Below, piece by piece: positions 8,322-16,948 of a stretch of DNA of 64,000 nt. Each line of letters opens with the position of its first letter. Position 1 is the stretch's first letter. The DNA is from Thermocrinis minervae (GTDB lineage Bacteria > Aquificota > Aquificia > Aquificales > Aquificaceae): NCBI RefSeq assembly GCF_900142435.1, contig NZ_LT670846.1, forward strand, positions 352,486-416,485. The letters are read 5' to 3'. Both the position numbers and the translations under genes were made by a program. The notes beneath the pieces are model-generated. The model was not told where the DNA came from and ran no database searches. It saw only the letters and a list, made by a program, of their open reading frames with translations.

Positions 8322-9371
8322 GTGAGGATAGCTGTAGGTATGAGCGGTGGAGTAGACAGCTCCACCGTAGCGGCACTTCTTAAGGAGAAGGGGTATGAAG
8401 TTATAGGTATAACCCTGCGTTTTCATAAGTGTGAGGCTGATGGTCTAAACGTGTGTTGCTCTCCTAAAGACGTACAGGACGCCGCCGAGGTATCGAGGAG
8501 GTTGGGTATACCGCACTTAACCATAGACTGGGAAGAACTCTTTAGAGAAAGAGTTATCAAACCTTTCATAGAGGGCTACCTCTCTGGGCTTACACCTAAT
8601 CCTTGTGCTATATGCAACAGGGAGGTAAAGACGGGCTTTTTGGCCAGGTACCTTAAGGTGGTGGCAGACGTTGACAGGCTTGCCACGGGACACTATGCCA
8701 AGAAGGTTAGCTACAAAGGACACACTCTAGTAGCCAGAGGCAAAGACCTAAGGAGGGATCAGTCTTACTTCCTTGCCTTGGTAAGGATGGAAGACTTGGA
8801 GCTTTTGGAGTTTCCATTGGGTGACTACACCAAAGAAGAGGTAAGGCAGATGGCTCAAAGGTACAACCTCCCTGTAGCTCAGAAGAGAGACTCGCAAGAG
8901 GTGTGCTTTCTGATGGGTAAATCTCCTGGTGAGTTCATAGAGGAGCATGTGGGGCCAAAGGAAGGAGAGTTTGTATACAAGGGGAAGCTTGTGGGAAAGC
9001 ACAGAGGAATATTTCACTTTACTGTGGGTCAGAGGAAGGGCTTGGGTGTAGCTTTGGGTAAACCCGTTTACGTGGTGGGCATAGATCCGAACACGAACAC
9101 GGTAATTCTAGGAGATGAAGAAGACCTATACTCTAAAGCCCTTCTGCTGAAGGATATAAACTTTCATCTTCCTTTGGAGCTGTGGTCTGAACCTGTAGCC
9201 CAAGTGAGGTACAAGAACAAACCCGTAAAGGTTCAAGACATCAAAAGGACGGAGGAAGGTTATGTGGTAGTGTTTGAAGAGCCTGTAAGGGGTGTGACTC
9301 CAGGTCAGGTGTGCGCCTTCTACGAAGGGGATGTACTCCTAGGTGGGGGTGTTATAGCTAGAGCTCTATAA
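8322..9371 (+). CDS. mnmA: tRNA-specific 2-thiouridylase
   Basis: MnmA makes 2-thiouridine at the wobble position 34 of tRNA-Lys/Glu/Gln, using ATP and sulfur from the persulfide relay. The PP-loop SGGVDS lies at residues 8-13. The catalytic cysteine pair is present: NPCAICN near residue 95 and SQEVCFL near residue 195. The C-terminal beta-barrel is complete, and 349 residues is normal length. The start is GTG. The gene ends 14 bases inside the convergent roadblock gene. Confidence 0.96.
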   Translation: MRIAVGMSGGVDSSTVAALLKEKGYEVIGITLRFHKCEADGLNVCCSPKDVQDAAEVSRRLGIPHLTIDWEELFRERVIKPFIEGYLSGLTPNPCAICNREVKTGFLARYLKVVADVDRLATGHYAKKVSYKGHTLVARGKDLRRDQSYFLALVRMEDLELLEFPLGDYTKEEVRQMAQRYNLPVAQKRDSQEVCFLMGKSPGEFIEEHVGPKEGEFVYKGKLVGKHRGIFHFTVGQRKGLGVALGKPVYVVGIDPNTNTVILGDEEDLYSKALLLKDINFHLPLELWSEPVAQVRYKNKPVKVQDIKRTEEGYVVVFEEPVRGVTPGQVCAFYEGDVLLGGGVIARAL

Positions 9372-9849
9372 TCTTCTTTAACTTTTCTTCAAGGCTCTGT
9401 AGGTCCATCTTTACCACCCTTCTGGGTGTACGCTCTGCCTTCTGCATTAGTTCTTCTATCTCTTGGGAAGCCTCCTTCAAAAAGAGCCTTACGGCTCCCA
9501 AAGATCTGTTCTTACTTACCATAAGGCAAAGCAGGAATCTAGGCTTTATGGATTTGATTACCACGTTCATCTTCTTGGCTTCAAACTCCAGCAAATCTGG
9601 ATCCTCAAGCTCCAGGAGTTTAGACATCTCGCAAGCAGCACCAAAAACACCGCTTATCAGGGCTGATATAAATTCAGCCTTTTCTTCCTGGGTTTTATCT
9701 CCCTGGAAGTGTACAGCTATAGTCCTTCCTGCATCATCCACGATAAGAACTAGTTGTGCCTGAGTCTTCCCGGCGAGATCTTTTATGGTAGAGTAGAGCT
9801 CTTTCTTAAGGTTTTCGTCAACGTCGTACTCAACGATGTCAAGCTCCAT
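9358..9849 (-). CDS. Roadblock/LC7 domain protein
   Basis: 163 residues with a roadblock/LC7 fold: LVLIVDDAGRTIA (strand-turn-strand), a long helix ALISGVFGAACEMSKLL, and NVVIKSIKPRFLLCLMVSKN, then a helical C-terminal extension. Bacterial members such as MglB act as activators or scaffolds of small Ras-like GTPases; no MglA-type GTPase is in this window, so the partner is unknown. It sits five bases downstream of secF and has a strong SD (GGGGGAGG) before its ATG, so it is expressed with secF. The 3' end overlaps mnmA. Confidence 0.82.
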   Translation of the reverse strand: MELDIVEYDVDENLKKELYSTIKDLAGKTQAQLVLIVDDAGRTIAVHFQGDKTQEEKAEFISALISGVFGAACEMSKLLELEDPDLLEFEAKKMNVVIKSIKPRFLLCLMVSKNRSLGAVRLFLKEASQEIEELMQKAERTPRRVVKMDLQSLEEKLKKIIEL

Positions 9850-9854
9850 GGAAC

Positions 9855-10703
9855 TTACCTCCCCCTGAAAAATTTAAATCTAGTTATGTCAAGTATCAAG
9901 GAGCTAGCTACGAATATGGAAGAGAGCGTACCCACCACCACACCCACGACGAAGGCAAACATCACGTTGGAGAGTGCAGATCCACCAAACAAGAACATGG
10001 CAAGGGCTACCACAAAAACCGTCATAGATGTCATCAACGTCCTAGCTAGATTCTGATTCACCGAGATGTTTATCAGGTCCCTTAAGGGCAAGCTTTTACG
10101 TATACGTAGGTTTTCTCTCATCCTGTCGTAGATAACTACAGTGTCTGTAACCGAGTAACCAGCAACCACAAGCAAGGATGCTATCACGTCTAGGTTAACT
10201 TCCCTCTGAGTGATGGCATAAGCGCCAAGGACTATGATCACGTCATGAAAGAGTGCTACAAGTCCAGCAAAGGCCCACAGGAGTTTGTATCTGTAGGTCA
10301 GGTACACAGTTATACCACCGAGGGCTACAAGAACAGACCAGATGGCTTTGCTTCTCAACTCAGAGCTTATCACAGAACCTATAGTGTCCTGCCTTATGAG
10401 TGAGTAGTCTCCAAGGCTCTTCAAGGACGTGAGCGCTCTTTGAGGATCTTCACCAAGCTTTAACCTTATGAGGAAGCTTCCTGAAGCTGTATTCTGTATG
10501 TGTGGGTTTAAGCCTTCTTTCTGTAGTGCTTGCCTGACCTGTTCTGTGCTTACCTTTGCTTTGTAAGCTACTTCCAAGATGGTACCACCTGTAAAGTCTA
10601 TACCTAAGTTTAGTCCTCTTACCTGCAAGAAAACAAGGCTGATGATAAGAAGGGTAAGGGATACAGCGTAGGAGTAAAACCTAAACTTCATAAAGTCTAT
10701 CAC
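9855..10703 (-). CDS. secF: Protein translocase subunit SecF
   Basis: SecF works with SecD to drive protein export through SecYEG using the proton gradient. The first TM segment is followed by the LGIDFTGGT signature, and the later TM block contains GYSVTDTVVIYDRMREN, the SecF-specific loop. Six TM helices are expected, and 282 residues is normal. The start may be the GTG at 10703 or the ATG four codons in (10691); neither has an SD. No secD is adjacent, which is unusual because secD normally precedes secF. Confidence 0.94.
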   Translation of the reverse strand: MIDFMKFRFYSYAVSLTLLIISLVFLQVRGLNLGIDFTGGTILEVAYKAKVSTEQVRQALQKEGLNPHIQNTASGSFLIRLKLGEDPQRALTSLKSLGDYSLIRQDTIGSVISSELRSKAIWSVLVALGGITVYLTYRYKLLWAFAGLVALFHDVIIVLGAYAITQREVNLDVIASLLVVAGYSVTDTVVIYDRMRENLRIRKSLPLRDLINISVNQNLARTLMTSMTVFVVALAMFLFGGSALSNVMFAFVVGVVVGTLSSIFVASSLILDITRFKFFRGR

Positions 10704-10707
10704 AGAA

Positions 10708-10713
10708 TATAAT
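10708..10713 (+). promoter_or_regulatory. TATAAT -10 box directly before gnd
   Basis: A perfect TATAAT ends six bases before the gnd ATG. No Shine-Dalgarno sequence lies between, so the mRNA would begin at or next to the A of the start codon. Confidence 0.5.
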
Positions 10714-10719
10714 CATACC

Positions 10720-11613
10720 ATGAAGGTTTTGGTTGTAGGCCTTGGCAGGATGGGGGGTGGGATAGCGAAGAGGCTAAAGTCCAACGGTGTCCAAGTCTTT
10801 GGTTATGCAAGACATTCACGGATTGAAGACATTCCAAGGTTAAAGGATCTGTCTGAGGTGGAAAGCTTGCTCTCTGAAGAAGACCTTATCTGGCTTATGG
10901 TACCGCATGAAGCTGTAGATGAGGTTCTAGACCATCTGATGCCATATCTCAAGGCAGGGCAGATAGTAGTGGATGGTGGAAACTCCTTCTACAGAGATTC
11001 TCAGAGAAGATACCATAAGCTTAAAGAGAGGGGTGTTTACTTCTTAGACGTGGGGGTTAGTGGAGGAGTGTATGGAGAAGAAAAAGGCTACTGTTTGATG
11101 ATAGGCGGTGATGAAGAGGCCTTTAACAGAGCTAGGGATGTGTTTAGAGTCCTTTCCTACGGTGGTGTAGGTTACGCGTACCTTGGACCATCAGGTGCTG
11201 GACACTTTGCCAAGATGGTACACAACGGCATAGAGTATGCCATGATGCAAGCTATAGGAGAGGGCTTTGAGCTCTTGAAGGAGAGTGAGTTTAATTACGA
11301 CCTTGAGAAGGTAGCGTGGATCTACAACCAAGGGAGCGTCATAAGGTCCTGGCTTATGGAGCTAACCCAGAAGGTCTTTGAAGACTTTGGAAACTTAGAA
11401 AACGTAAAAGCTTACGTGGAAGATACAGGTGAAGGAAGGTGGACAGTGCTTGAGGCCATAAGGCTTTCTGTTCCTGTTCCTACCATAGCCGATGCTCTGT
11501 TCATGAGGTTCCGTTCAAGACAAGAAAACTCCTTCAGGGATAGGCTTCTTGCTGCGCTAAGGTACGAGTTTGGTAGACACGAGGTAAAGAAAAGTGGAGA
11601 CGAGGGGACTTGA
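10720..11613 (+). CDS. gnd: 6-phosphogluconate dehydrogenase, short (Gnd/YqeC-type)
   Basis: Converts 6-phosphogluconate to ribulose 5-phosphate and CO2 with NAD(P). The N-terminal Rossmann motif GLGRMGGG starts at residue 7, the substrate loop VDGGNSFYRDS is present, and the SGGVYGEEKGYCLMIGG region and the catalytic KMVHNGIEYAMMQ helix are intact. At 297 residues it is the short form lacking the large C-terminal tail of the 470-residue enzyme, as in many non-enteric bacteria. The last six codons and the stop lie on top of the antisense tRNA-Ala gene. Confidence 0.93.
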   Translation: MKVLVVGLGRMGGGIAKRLKSNGVQVFGYARHSRIEDIPRLKDLSEVESLLSEEDLIWLMVPHEAVDEVLDHLMPYLKAGQIVVDGGNSFYRDSQRRYHKLKERGVYFLDVGVSGGVYGEEKGYCLMIGGDEEAFNRARDVFRVLSYGGVGYAYLGPSGAGHFAKMVHNGIEYAMMQAIGEGFELLKESEFNYDLEKVAWIYNQGSVIRSWLMELTQKVFEDFGNLENVKAYVEDTGEGRWTVLEAIRLSVPVPTIADALFMRFRSRQENSFRDRLLAALRYEFGRHEVKKSGDEGT

Positions 11614-11667
11614 ACCCCCGACCTCAGGCTTGCGATGCCTGCGCTCTACCAGCTGAGCTACGTCCCC
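11595..11667 (-). tRNA. tRNA-Ala (CGC)
   Basis: The minus strand folds as a full cloverleaf: acceptor GGGGACG paired with CGTCTCC (one G-T pair), D-arm GCTCAGCTGGTAGAGC, anticodon stem CAGGC/GCCTG with loop ATCGCAA (anticodon CGC, reading GCG), and T-arm GGGGGTTCAAGTCCCC. The discriminator base is A, and CCA is not encoded. An AT-rich stretch with TATACT lies about 16 bases upstream. The 3' 19 bases are covered by the end of gnd on the other strand. Confidence 0.95.
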
Positions 11668-11672
11668 TAGTT

Positions 11673-12332
11673 CTATATATAGTATATATTCCTAGGTTTT
11701 AGCCTTTTAACTACGTGATACCCCACAAAAAAACCACCAATATGTGCAAACCAAGCTACACCACCCATACCGGCGAAGGGAAGGCTAACAAGCCCGTTTA
11801 CTATCTGTATAAGTATCCAAAAGCCTATAAAGTAAACCGCAGGTATTTCAACAAGGGTTAAGAAGAAAAATATGGGCACGAGGGCGAGCACCCGAGCGTG
11901 TGGAAAGAGCCACATGTATGCTCCCAGCACACCACTTATGGCACCGCTTGCACCCACCATGGGTACATCCTCTGCTCCTACCAGAAGGCTCACCAATATC
12001 TGTAACAGGGCTGCACCTAATCCAGACAGTAGGTAAAGTAAAAGGTATCTAAGCTTACCAAGTCTGTCTTCCACGTTGTCACCAAAGACGTACAAGAACC
12101 ACATGTTACCTATTATGTGAAGCCATCCTCCGTGTAAAAACATGTGGGTTATGATGGTGTAAGGTCTTTCAAAAAGGTTGGAGAGGGTAAGACCGTACTC
12201 ACCTATGAACTTTACAAACTCTACCTCGTCCAAGGAAAACTCGTAGAGCCAAACCAAGGAACATACAACTATCAGGGTCAGGTTTACTAAAGGAAAGCTT
12301 CTGCTTGGGTTTAAGTCCTTTATGGGGAGCAT
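11673..12332 (-). CDS. Rhomboid family intramembrane serine protease
   Basis: Cleaves membrane proteins within the bilayer. The catalytic serine is in GASGA (Ser129) and the catalytic histidine in AHIGG (His197), counting from the ATG at 12332; HGGWLHIIGNMWFLYVFG is the conserved loop/TM2 signature. Six TM helices are expected. I prefer the ATG at 12332 over an upstream TTG at 12365, because TATAAT lies six bases before this ATG and the TTG lies inside the MFS gene. It is followed by the tRNA-Ala gene six bases on. The substrate is unknown. Confidence 0.93.
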   Translation of the reverse strand: MLPIKDLNPSRSFPLVNLTLIVVCSLVWLYEFSLDEVEFVKFIGEYGLTLSNLFERPYTIITHMFLHGGWLHIIGNMWFLYVFGDNVEDRLGKLRYLLLYLLSGLGAALLQILVSLLVGAEDVPMVGASGAISGVLGAYMWLFPHARVLALVPIFFFLTLVEIPAVYFIGFWILIQIVNGLVSLPFAGMGGVAWFAHIGGFFVGYHVVKRLKPRNIYYI

Positions 12333-12338
12333 TGTTAA

Positions 12339-12344
12339 ATTATA
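12339..12344 (-). promoter_or_regulatory. TATAAT -10 box directly before rhomboid gene
   Basis: TATAAT on the minus strand ends six bases before the ATG at 12332, with no Shine-Dalgarno sequence, as at gnd and argF. It overlaps the stop region of the upstream MFS gene. Confidence 0.45.
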
Positions 12345-13833
12345 CGGTACGGTTTCGTCTGCCAAGCAGTAGGAAGAAAAGGGTTATGAATATGCTTGAC
12401 AAAGCTATCAAAGAAGCTATTCTCAGGGCATCTTGTATGGCATAAGTTCCCGAGACTACCTCTTGGAACTTGGCCAAAACTATCCTATACCTCATGGGTT
12501 CTAAGTCAGATAGTGATACTATTGTGTCCAAGTAGCCGTAGGTCGATACAGAGTTTTTGACGGCGTCTATCTGGTCAAAGTGGAAGGCTCTACGTGTTTC
12601 GTATATGTAGGTTCCTATGGATGTGGCTAGGGAGGCTCCCATGAGCCTGGCGTAGTTATACAGAGCGCTGCCCGCTGGTATCTGGTGGGGTGCCAAACTC
12701 TTAAAGGCTAAGGCTGTAAGAGGGGCAAAGAAGAATCCCATAGCAAAGCCTACAAAGCTCATGTAGACAAACACCTTCCATTTGGGCGTGTAATAATCCA
12801 CATGCGAGAGAAAGAAAAACAGCACTATAAAAAGTGTAGTCTGTGAGATTAGAAGTAAAAACTTGGAGTCTACTCTGTCGCTAAGCCTACCACCTACCAA
12901 TGCAAACAAGCCGAGCATGAGGGCAAAACCTAAGAAGGTAATACCAGCTTGAAAGGTAGGCACACCCTTTAGATTCTCAAGGTAGATAGGAAGCAGGTAG
13001 ATGGTCTGGAAGAAAACAAAGCCGTATATAACTATAAAGGTTATAAAGGCGTAGACGTAATCCAGATGCTTAAAAAGGCTGTAATCTATCAACTTGTTCT
13101 CAGAAGTGAGCTCACTCAAGGCAAAGAGCATCAAGCACAGAAGGGCAAGGCTGAAGGCCCAAAAGGTTTTGAAGGAATAAAACCATCCCCAGCTCTCACC
13201 CTTAGACAGAAAGACAACAAAAGCAACGGAGAAACCTGCTAGGAAGATAAAGCTTATGGGATTAAACCTAACGTGTACTTTTGCACCTATATCGGGAAGC
13301 ATAAAATAGGCTATGGGTATAAGTAGGAGGACTATGGGTACGTTCATGTAGAATATCCATCTCCAGGAGAAGTATTCCACCATGTATCCACCTACGGTAG
13401 GTCCAAGACCCGGCGCGAAGGCTACGGCCATGGCGTAGAAGCCCATCGCTGTGCCTCTCTTCTCGGGTGGAAAGAGGTTGAAGAGTATAGATTGAGAAGA
13501 TGGGATGAGAAGTCCCTCTCCTATACCCTGCAAGAACCTAAAGGCTATCATCTGCTCTAAGTTGGCCGCCTGTCCAGAGAGAGCACTGCCCAAGCTGAAG
13601 AGAAAAAGCCCCAGTATATACGTCTTTTTCAGTCCTATGCGGGATGTCACGTAGTTAAAGACTAGTATGGTTATGGCTGTGGCCACTATGTAGCTTATGG
13701 AAACCCACTCTATACCGTAGACATCCGTCTCTAGGGGGGCTATCATCTTTGGTATGGCTACGTTGGTACTCGTTATGCCAAGAACCGCCAGGAATGTGCC
13801 AAGCACCACAAGGAAGGTATAAAACCAAACCAT
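12340..13833 (-). CDS. MFS exporter, DHA2 (EmrB/QacA) family
   Basis: 497 residues with about 14 hydrophobic helices, the size of DHA2 drug/proton antiporters. The loop 2-3 motif is present as NYVTSRIGLKKTYILG, and motif C-like GIGEGLLIPSSQ and AFAPGLGPTVGGY segments follow in the first half, as in EmrB. The membrane-fusion partner EmrA is not adjacent, so it may act alone or with a distant partner. It lies seven bases downstream of yggS on the same strand. The substrate is not predictable. Confidence 0.9.
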   Translation of the reverse strand: MVWFYTFLVVLGTFLAVLGITSTNVAIPKMIAPLETDVYGIEWVSISYIVATAITILVFNYVTSRIGLKKTYILGLFLFSLGSALSGQAANLEQMIAFRFLQGIGEGLLIPSSQSILFNLFPPEKRGTAMGFYAMAVAFAPGLGPTVGGYMVEYFSWRWIFYMNVPIVLLLIPIAYFMLPDIGAKVHVRFNPISFIFLAGFSVAFVVFLSKGESWGWFYSFKTFWAFSLALLCLMLFALSELTSENKLIDYSLFKHLDYVYAFITFIVIYGFVFFQTIYLLPIYLENLKGVPTFQAGITFLGFALMLGLFALVGGRLSDRVDSKFLLLISQTTLFIVLFFFLSHVDYYTPKWKVFVYMSFVGFAMGFFFAPLTALAFKSLAPHQIPAGSALYNYARLMGASLATSIGTYIYETRRAFHFDQIDAVKNSVSTYGYLDTIVSLSDLEPMRYRIVLAKFQEVVSGTYAIQDALRIASLIALSSIFITLFFLLLGRRNRTV

Positions 13834-13839
13834 ACTGCT

Positions 13840-14517
13840 TTAGCTCCTTCCACCAAAGAGGGCTGTCCCTATACGTACTATTGTAGCTCCTTCCTCTATG
13901 GCTACCTCAAAGTCATGAGACATCCCCATGGACAGGTGCTCAAGCTTTATGCCAAACTCCTTTTCCAACTGATCCTTTAAGCTTCTAAGCTTTACAAAGT
14001 AAGGTCTTACTTCTTCTGGGTTTTCCCTGTAGGGTGGTATGCACATAAGACCCTCAAGCTTTAGATGTTCTTGAGATAGTATAAGCTCCACTAAGGGTTT
14101 TAGTTCTTGTTCTTTAACTCCACCCTTGGTCTCTTCTTCTCCTACGTTTACCTCTACAAGCACCTTCTGTACTTTACCTAACCTTTGGGCCCTTTTTTCT
14201 ATTTCCTCCACTAAAGAAGGCCTGTCTACTGAATGGATCAAAGTAACCTTGTCTACGATGTACTTTACTTTGTTGGATTGAAGGTAGCCGATGAAGTGCC
14301 ACTCTATGGGCAGTTCCTTGAGTTCCTCGTACTTTTTTAGGAACTCCTGAACTCTGTTCTCACCAAAAATCCTAAGACCACATTCAAAGAAAGTCTTTAT
14401 CTTTTCAGGTGGGACTCCCTTAGAGGCACCCAGAAGGGTAACCTCCGAGGGATCCCTGCCTGCTCTTACACACGCCTTCTCTATTCTCTCCCTTACCTCA
14501 AGCAGAGTCTGACACAT
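13840..14517 (-). CDS. YggS/PLPBP family pyridoxal-phosphate homeostasis protein
   Basis: 225 residues matching the single-domain PLP-binding barrel of the YggS (PLPHP) family. The PLP lysine lies in LLGASKGVP, and the conserved FGENRVQEF, WHFIGYLQSNKV, HSVDR, GLMCIPPY and LSMGMSHDFEVAIEEGATIVRIGTALFG stretches are all present. It controls free PLP rather than catalysing a known reaction. The ATG shares one base with the dnaK stop (TAATG), so translation is probably coupled to dnaK. Confidence 0.95.
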   Translation of the reverse strand: MCQTLLEVRERIEKACVRAGRDPSEVTLLGASKGVPPEKIKTFFECGLRIFGENRVQEFLKKYEELKELPIEWHFIGYLQSNKVKYIVDKVTLIHSVDRPSLVEEIEKRAQRLGKVQKVLVEVNVGEEETKGGVKEQELKPLVELILSQEHLKLEGLMCIPPYRENPEEVRPYFVKLRSLKDQLEKEFGIKLEHLSMGMSHDFEVAIEEGATIVRIGTALFGGRS

Positions 14518-16373
14518 TACAGGGGTTTACCCTCTATACCTTCATCTGATCCCTTCTGTGAGGATTGGTACATGTGAGAACCTACCTTTCCGGCTACGTT
14601 GAGGACTTTCTCTATGGCTTCCCTTACTTCTTGTATGTCCTGTGAGGAGGTTATAACCTTCTTAGCTTCTTCCACTACCCTTTCTGCTTCTTGTACCAGG
14701 TCGCTTGGAAGCTTTTCTCTGTTTTCTTTGAGCACCTTCTCTAGATTGTACACGTGGTGGTCGAGCTGGTTCTTGGCTTCTATGAGTTCCTTCTTCTTCC
14801 TGTCCTCTTCTTCGTACATTTGGGCTTCCTTTATCATCCTCTCTATCTCTTCTTGCGTGAGTCCCGAGGAAGGCTGTATCCTTATGGACTGTTCCTTACC
14901 TGTTGCGAGATCTTTTGCCGTCACGTGGAGTATTCCGTCTGCGTCTACGTCAAAACATACCTCTATCTTTGGAACACCTCTCGGAGCAGGTGGTATACCT
15001 GTTAGATAGAACTTACCAAGAGACTTGTTGTCTTTTGCTAAGGGCCTTTCACCTTGTAGCACGTGTATTTCCACTTCCGTTTGGTAGTCTGCTGCAGTGG
15101 TGAATATTTCACACTTCTTGTAGGGTATGGGTGTGTTCCTAGGAATAAGCACCGTCATTACACCACCGTAGGTTTCTACACCTAGCGAGAGGGGTATAAC
15201 GTCCACGAGGAGTATTTCCTTGACCTCTCCCGCCAGTACGCCAGCCTGTATTGCAGCACCTACCGCCACAACTTCGTCGGGGTTTACACCTTTGTGAGGC
15301 TCCTTGCCAAAGAACTCCCTTATCTTCTGTTGTACTAGGGGTATTCTAGTGGATCCGCCTACCAGAACCACTTCGTCTATGTCCTGAGGGCTTAGCTTTG
15401 CATCCTGCAGGGCTTTTTTGACTATCTCCATAGTCCTGTCTACCAGATCCTTTATCATCTCCTCAAGCCTTGCTCTGGTCAGTTTCTTTTGGAGGTGTAG
15501 AGGTTGATTGGTGTTGGGGTCTATGGTGATGAAGGGAAGGTTTATCTCAGTTTCCATCTTGAAGGAAAGCTCCTTCTTGGCTTGTTCTGATGCTTCTTTT
15601 AGTCTTTGTAGAGCTGTCCTGTCCTTCCTTAGGTCTACACCCGTCTCCTTCTTAAACTCCTCTATGAGCCACTCCATTATCCTCTCGTCTATGTTGGCAC
15701 CACCTAGGTGTGTGTCTCCTGCCGTAGCCTTTACCTCTATGACTCCTTCTCCACCCTCAAGTATGGAAACATCAAAGGTACCGCCACCAAAGTCGTAAAC
15801 CAATATCCTTACATCGCTCTTCTTGTCAAGGCCGTAAGCCAATGCTGCAGCAGTAGGCTCGTTCAGGATCCTTACCACTTCCAGACCAGCTATCTTTCCT
15901 GCGTCTTTTGTAGCTTGTCTTTGCCTTTCGTTGAAGTAAGCCGGGACAGTTATGACAGCCTTGGTAACCTTTTCACCCAGGTAAGCTTCTGCAGCTTCTT
16001 TTAGCTTTTTAAGAACGTGAGCTCCTACCTCTTCAGGACGTACCAACCTGCCTAGGTTGGGTATATAAAAGGCTGCGTCACCCTTCTCGTCTGCCTGGAC
16101 CTTGTAGGACACTCTTGTAGCCTCATCTTTGACCTCTTCAAACTTCCTACCTATGAACCTCTTGGATTCATACACCGTGTTTTCAGGGTCTAGTATAGCC
16201 CTTCTCTTTGCCGGGTCACCTACGAGTATCTCTTTTTCCTTGGTCCAGGACACTACAGAAGGTGTAAGCCTTGAACCCTCCTGGTTGGGTATGACAACAG
16301 GCTCACCACCTATTATAACTGCCACAACAGAGTTTGTTGTACCAAGGTCTATACCCAGTATTTTCTCCGCCAT
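14517..16373 (-). CDS. dnaK: Chaperone DnaK (Hsp70)
   Basis: Complete Hsp70 of 618 residues. The phosphate-1 motif [10 protein letters not shown] begins near residue 5, the phosphate-2 motif is [12 protein letters not shown], and the adenosine motif is [15 protein letters not shown] substrate-binding domain and helical lid follow. The short tail lacks the usual EEVD-like or extended acidic end. The ATG has a strong SD (AAGGAGG) and a clear sigma-70 promoter. No grpE or dnaJ is adjacent, and yggS follows with overlapping start and stop. Confidence 0.98.
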   Translation of the reverse strand: MAEKILGIDLGTTNSVVAVIIGGEPVVIPNQEGSRLTPSVVSWTKEKEILVGDPAKRRAILDPENTVYESKRFIGRKFEEVKDEATRVSYKVQADEKGDAAFYIPNLGRLVRPEEVGAHVLKKLKEAAEAYLGEKVTKAVITVPAYFNERQRQATKDAGKIAGLEVVRILNEPTAAALAYGLDKKSDVRILVYDFGGGTFDVSILEGGEGVIEVKATAGDTHLGGANIDERIMEWLIEEFKKETGVDLRKDRTALQRLKEASEQAKKELSFKMETEINLPFITIDPNTNQPLHLQKKLTRARLEEMIKDLVDRTMEIVKKALQDAKLSPQDIDEVVLVGGSTRIPLVQQKIREFFGKEPHKGVNPDEVVAVGAAIQAGVLAGEVKEILLVDVIPLSLGVETYGGVMTVLIPRNTPIPYKKCEIFTTAADYQTEVEIHVLQGERPLAKDNKSLGKFYLTGIPPAPRGVPKIEVCFDVDADGILHVTAKDLATGKEQSIRIQPSSGLTQEEIERMIKEAQMYEEEDRKKKELIEAKNQLDHHVYNLEKVLKENREKLPSDLVQEAERVVEEAKKVITSSQDIQEVREAIEKVLNVAGKVGSHMYQSSQKGSDEGIEGKPL

Positions 16374-16398
16374 CTTGTTAACCTCCTTTTTCTTTATT

Positions 16399-16427
16399 AG
16401 TATAATCCTTTAGTATGGTTATGTCAA
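16399..16427 (-). promoter_or_regulatory. Sigma-70-type promoter of dnaK
   Basis: On the minus strand TTGACA (16422-16427) and TATACT (16399-16404) are separated by exactly 17 bases, upstream of the dnaK SD. No CIRCE repeat (TTAGCACTC-N9-GAGTGCTAA) is seen. The copy of ATACTAA between the boxes recurs at the -10, a short direct repeat of unknown meaning. Confidence 0.8.
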
Positions 16428-16663
16428 GTTTTTTTATAAAAGATAATATAAACTTTTCGTTTCAAAAGTTGATTCCTAAAATAGGAAGTACCTGGTCTGC
16501 TTACATAACAGCTCAGGATCATCCATGGATGGCCCAAGCCTACAGATGGCGCCTCTTCTTTGGGATAACCTTCCTACTTTCTTACTTCGTCCTTATGTAC
16601 GACCTTATTACCGCAGGTAGAAGGGTAGAAGAGCTGAAGAAGGAGGCTGAAGTTGTTAGCTGA
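16415..16663 (+). CDS. Small single-TM protein of unknown function
   Basis: 82 residues, not recognised. The N-terminal half is soluble and contains DHPWMAQAYRWRLFF, followed by one hydrophobic segment (about 49-66) and a charged C-terminal helix. The start may be either ATG 16415 or 16421. There is no SD, but TATAAT at 16401-16406 ends eight bases before 16415, inside the divergent dnaK promoter. It overlaps the next gene by 11 bases, so the two are almost certainly expressed together. A role as a small accessory subunit of a membrane complex is only a guess. Confidence 0.6.
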   Translation: MVMSSFFIKDNINFSFQKLIPKIGSTWSAYITAQDHPWMAQAYRWRLFFGITFLLSYFVLMYDLITAGRRVEELKKEAEVVS

Positions 16664-16943
16664 GATCATCTACAAGCTTATGCTTTACGGCTTTCTCATG
16701 GTCCTCTTCGCTGGCTCCTATGCTTTGATGTACAGCTTTGGGAGGAGCTCGAGCTCCTCCTTTCTTGTAAAACTCTCTTACATCTTCGCCTTTTTGGAGT
16801 TTTTGGCAGGCTTTGGCATGGTAAGCATGGATTACCTACACACCTTTTGGAAAGTCATAATACTCTTTAGCTCCGTGGCCTATCTGTTTATACCGCCCCT
16901 CATGTGGAAAGTAGTGGTACTCTTTCACAAAAGACACGGATAG
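16653..16943 (+). CDS. Small three-TM membrane protein of unknown function
   Basis: 96 residues with three hydrophobic segments (about 5-28, 38-58 and 66-92), not recognised. The TTG start at 16653 is chosen because AGGAGG (16641-16646) lies six bases before it; the first ATG is nine codons further in. A run of serines (GRSSSSSF) is encoded by a perfect 20-bp DNA palindrome. It overlaps the preceding small membrane gene, suggesting the products form one complex. There is no enzymatic motif. Confidence 0.6.
   Translation: MLAEIIYKLMLYGFLMVLFAGSYALMYSFGRSSSSSFLVKLSYIFAFLEFLAGFGMVSMDYLHTFWKVIILFSSVAYLFIPPLMWKVVVLFHKRHG
16741..16760. repeat. Perfect 20-bp palindrome inside a coding region
   Basis: GGAGGAGCTCGAGCTCCTCC reads identically on both strands without a spacer. 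It encodes Arg-Ser-Ser-Ser-Ser-Ser in the small three-TM protein. The flanking bases do not extend the symmetry. Confidence 0.9.
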
Positions 16944-16948
16944 GTGTG

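Noticed and set aside
7956-8426. 156-residue minus-strand frame between the LOG and mnmA genes
   Set aside because: It overlaps two well-identified genes, lacks an SD and resembles no family.
14599-16004. Plus-strand frames within dnaK
   Set aside because: DnaK is unmistakable on the minus strand; these are antisense artefacts.
16374-16427. CIRCE/HrcA operator at dnaK
   Set aside because: No TTAGCACTC-N9-GAGTGCTAA-like repeat is present in the upstream region.
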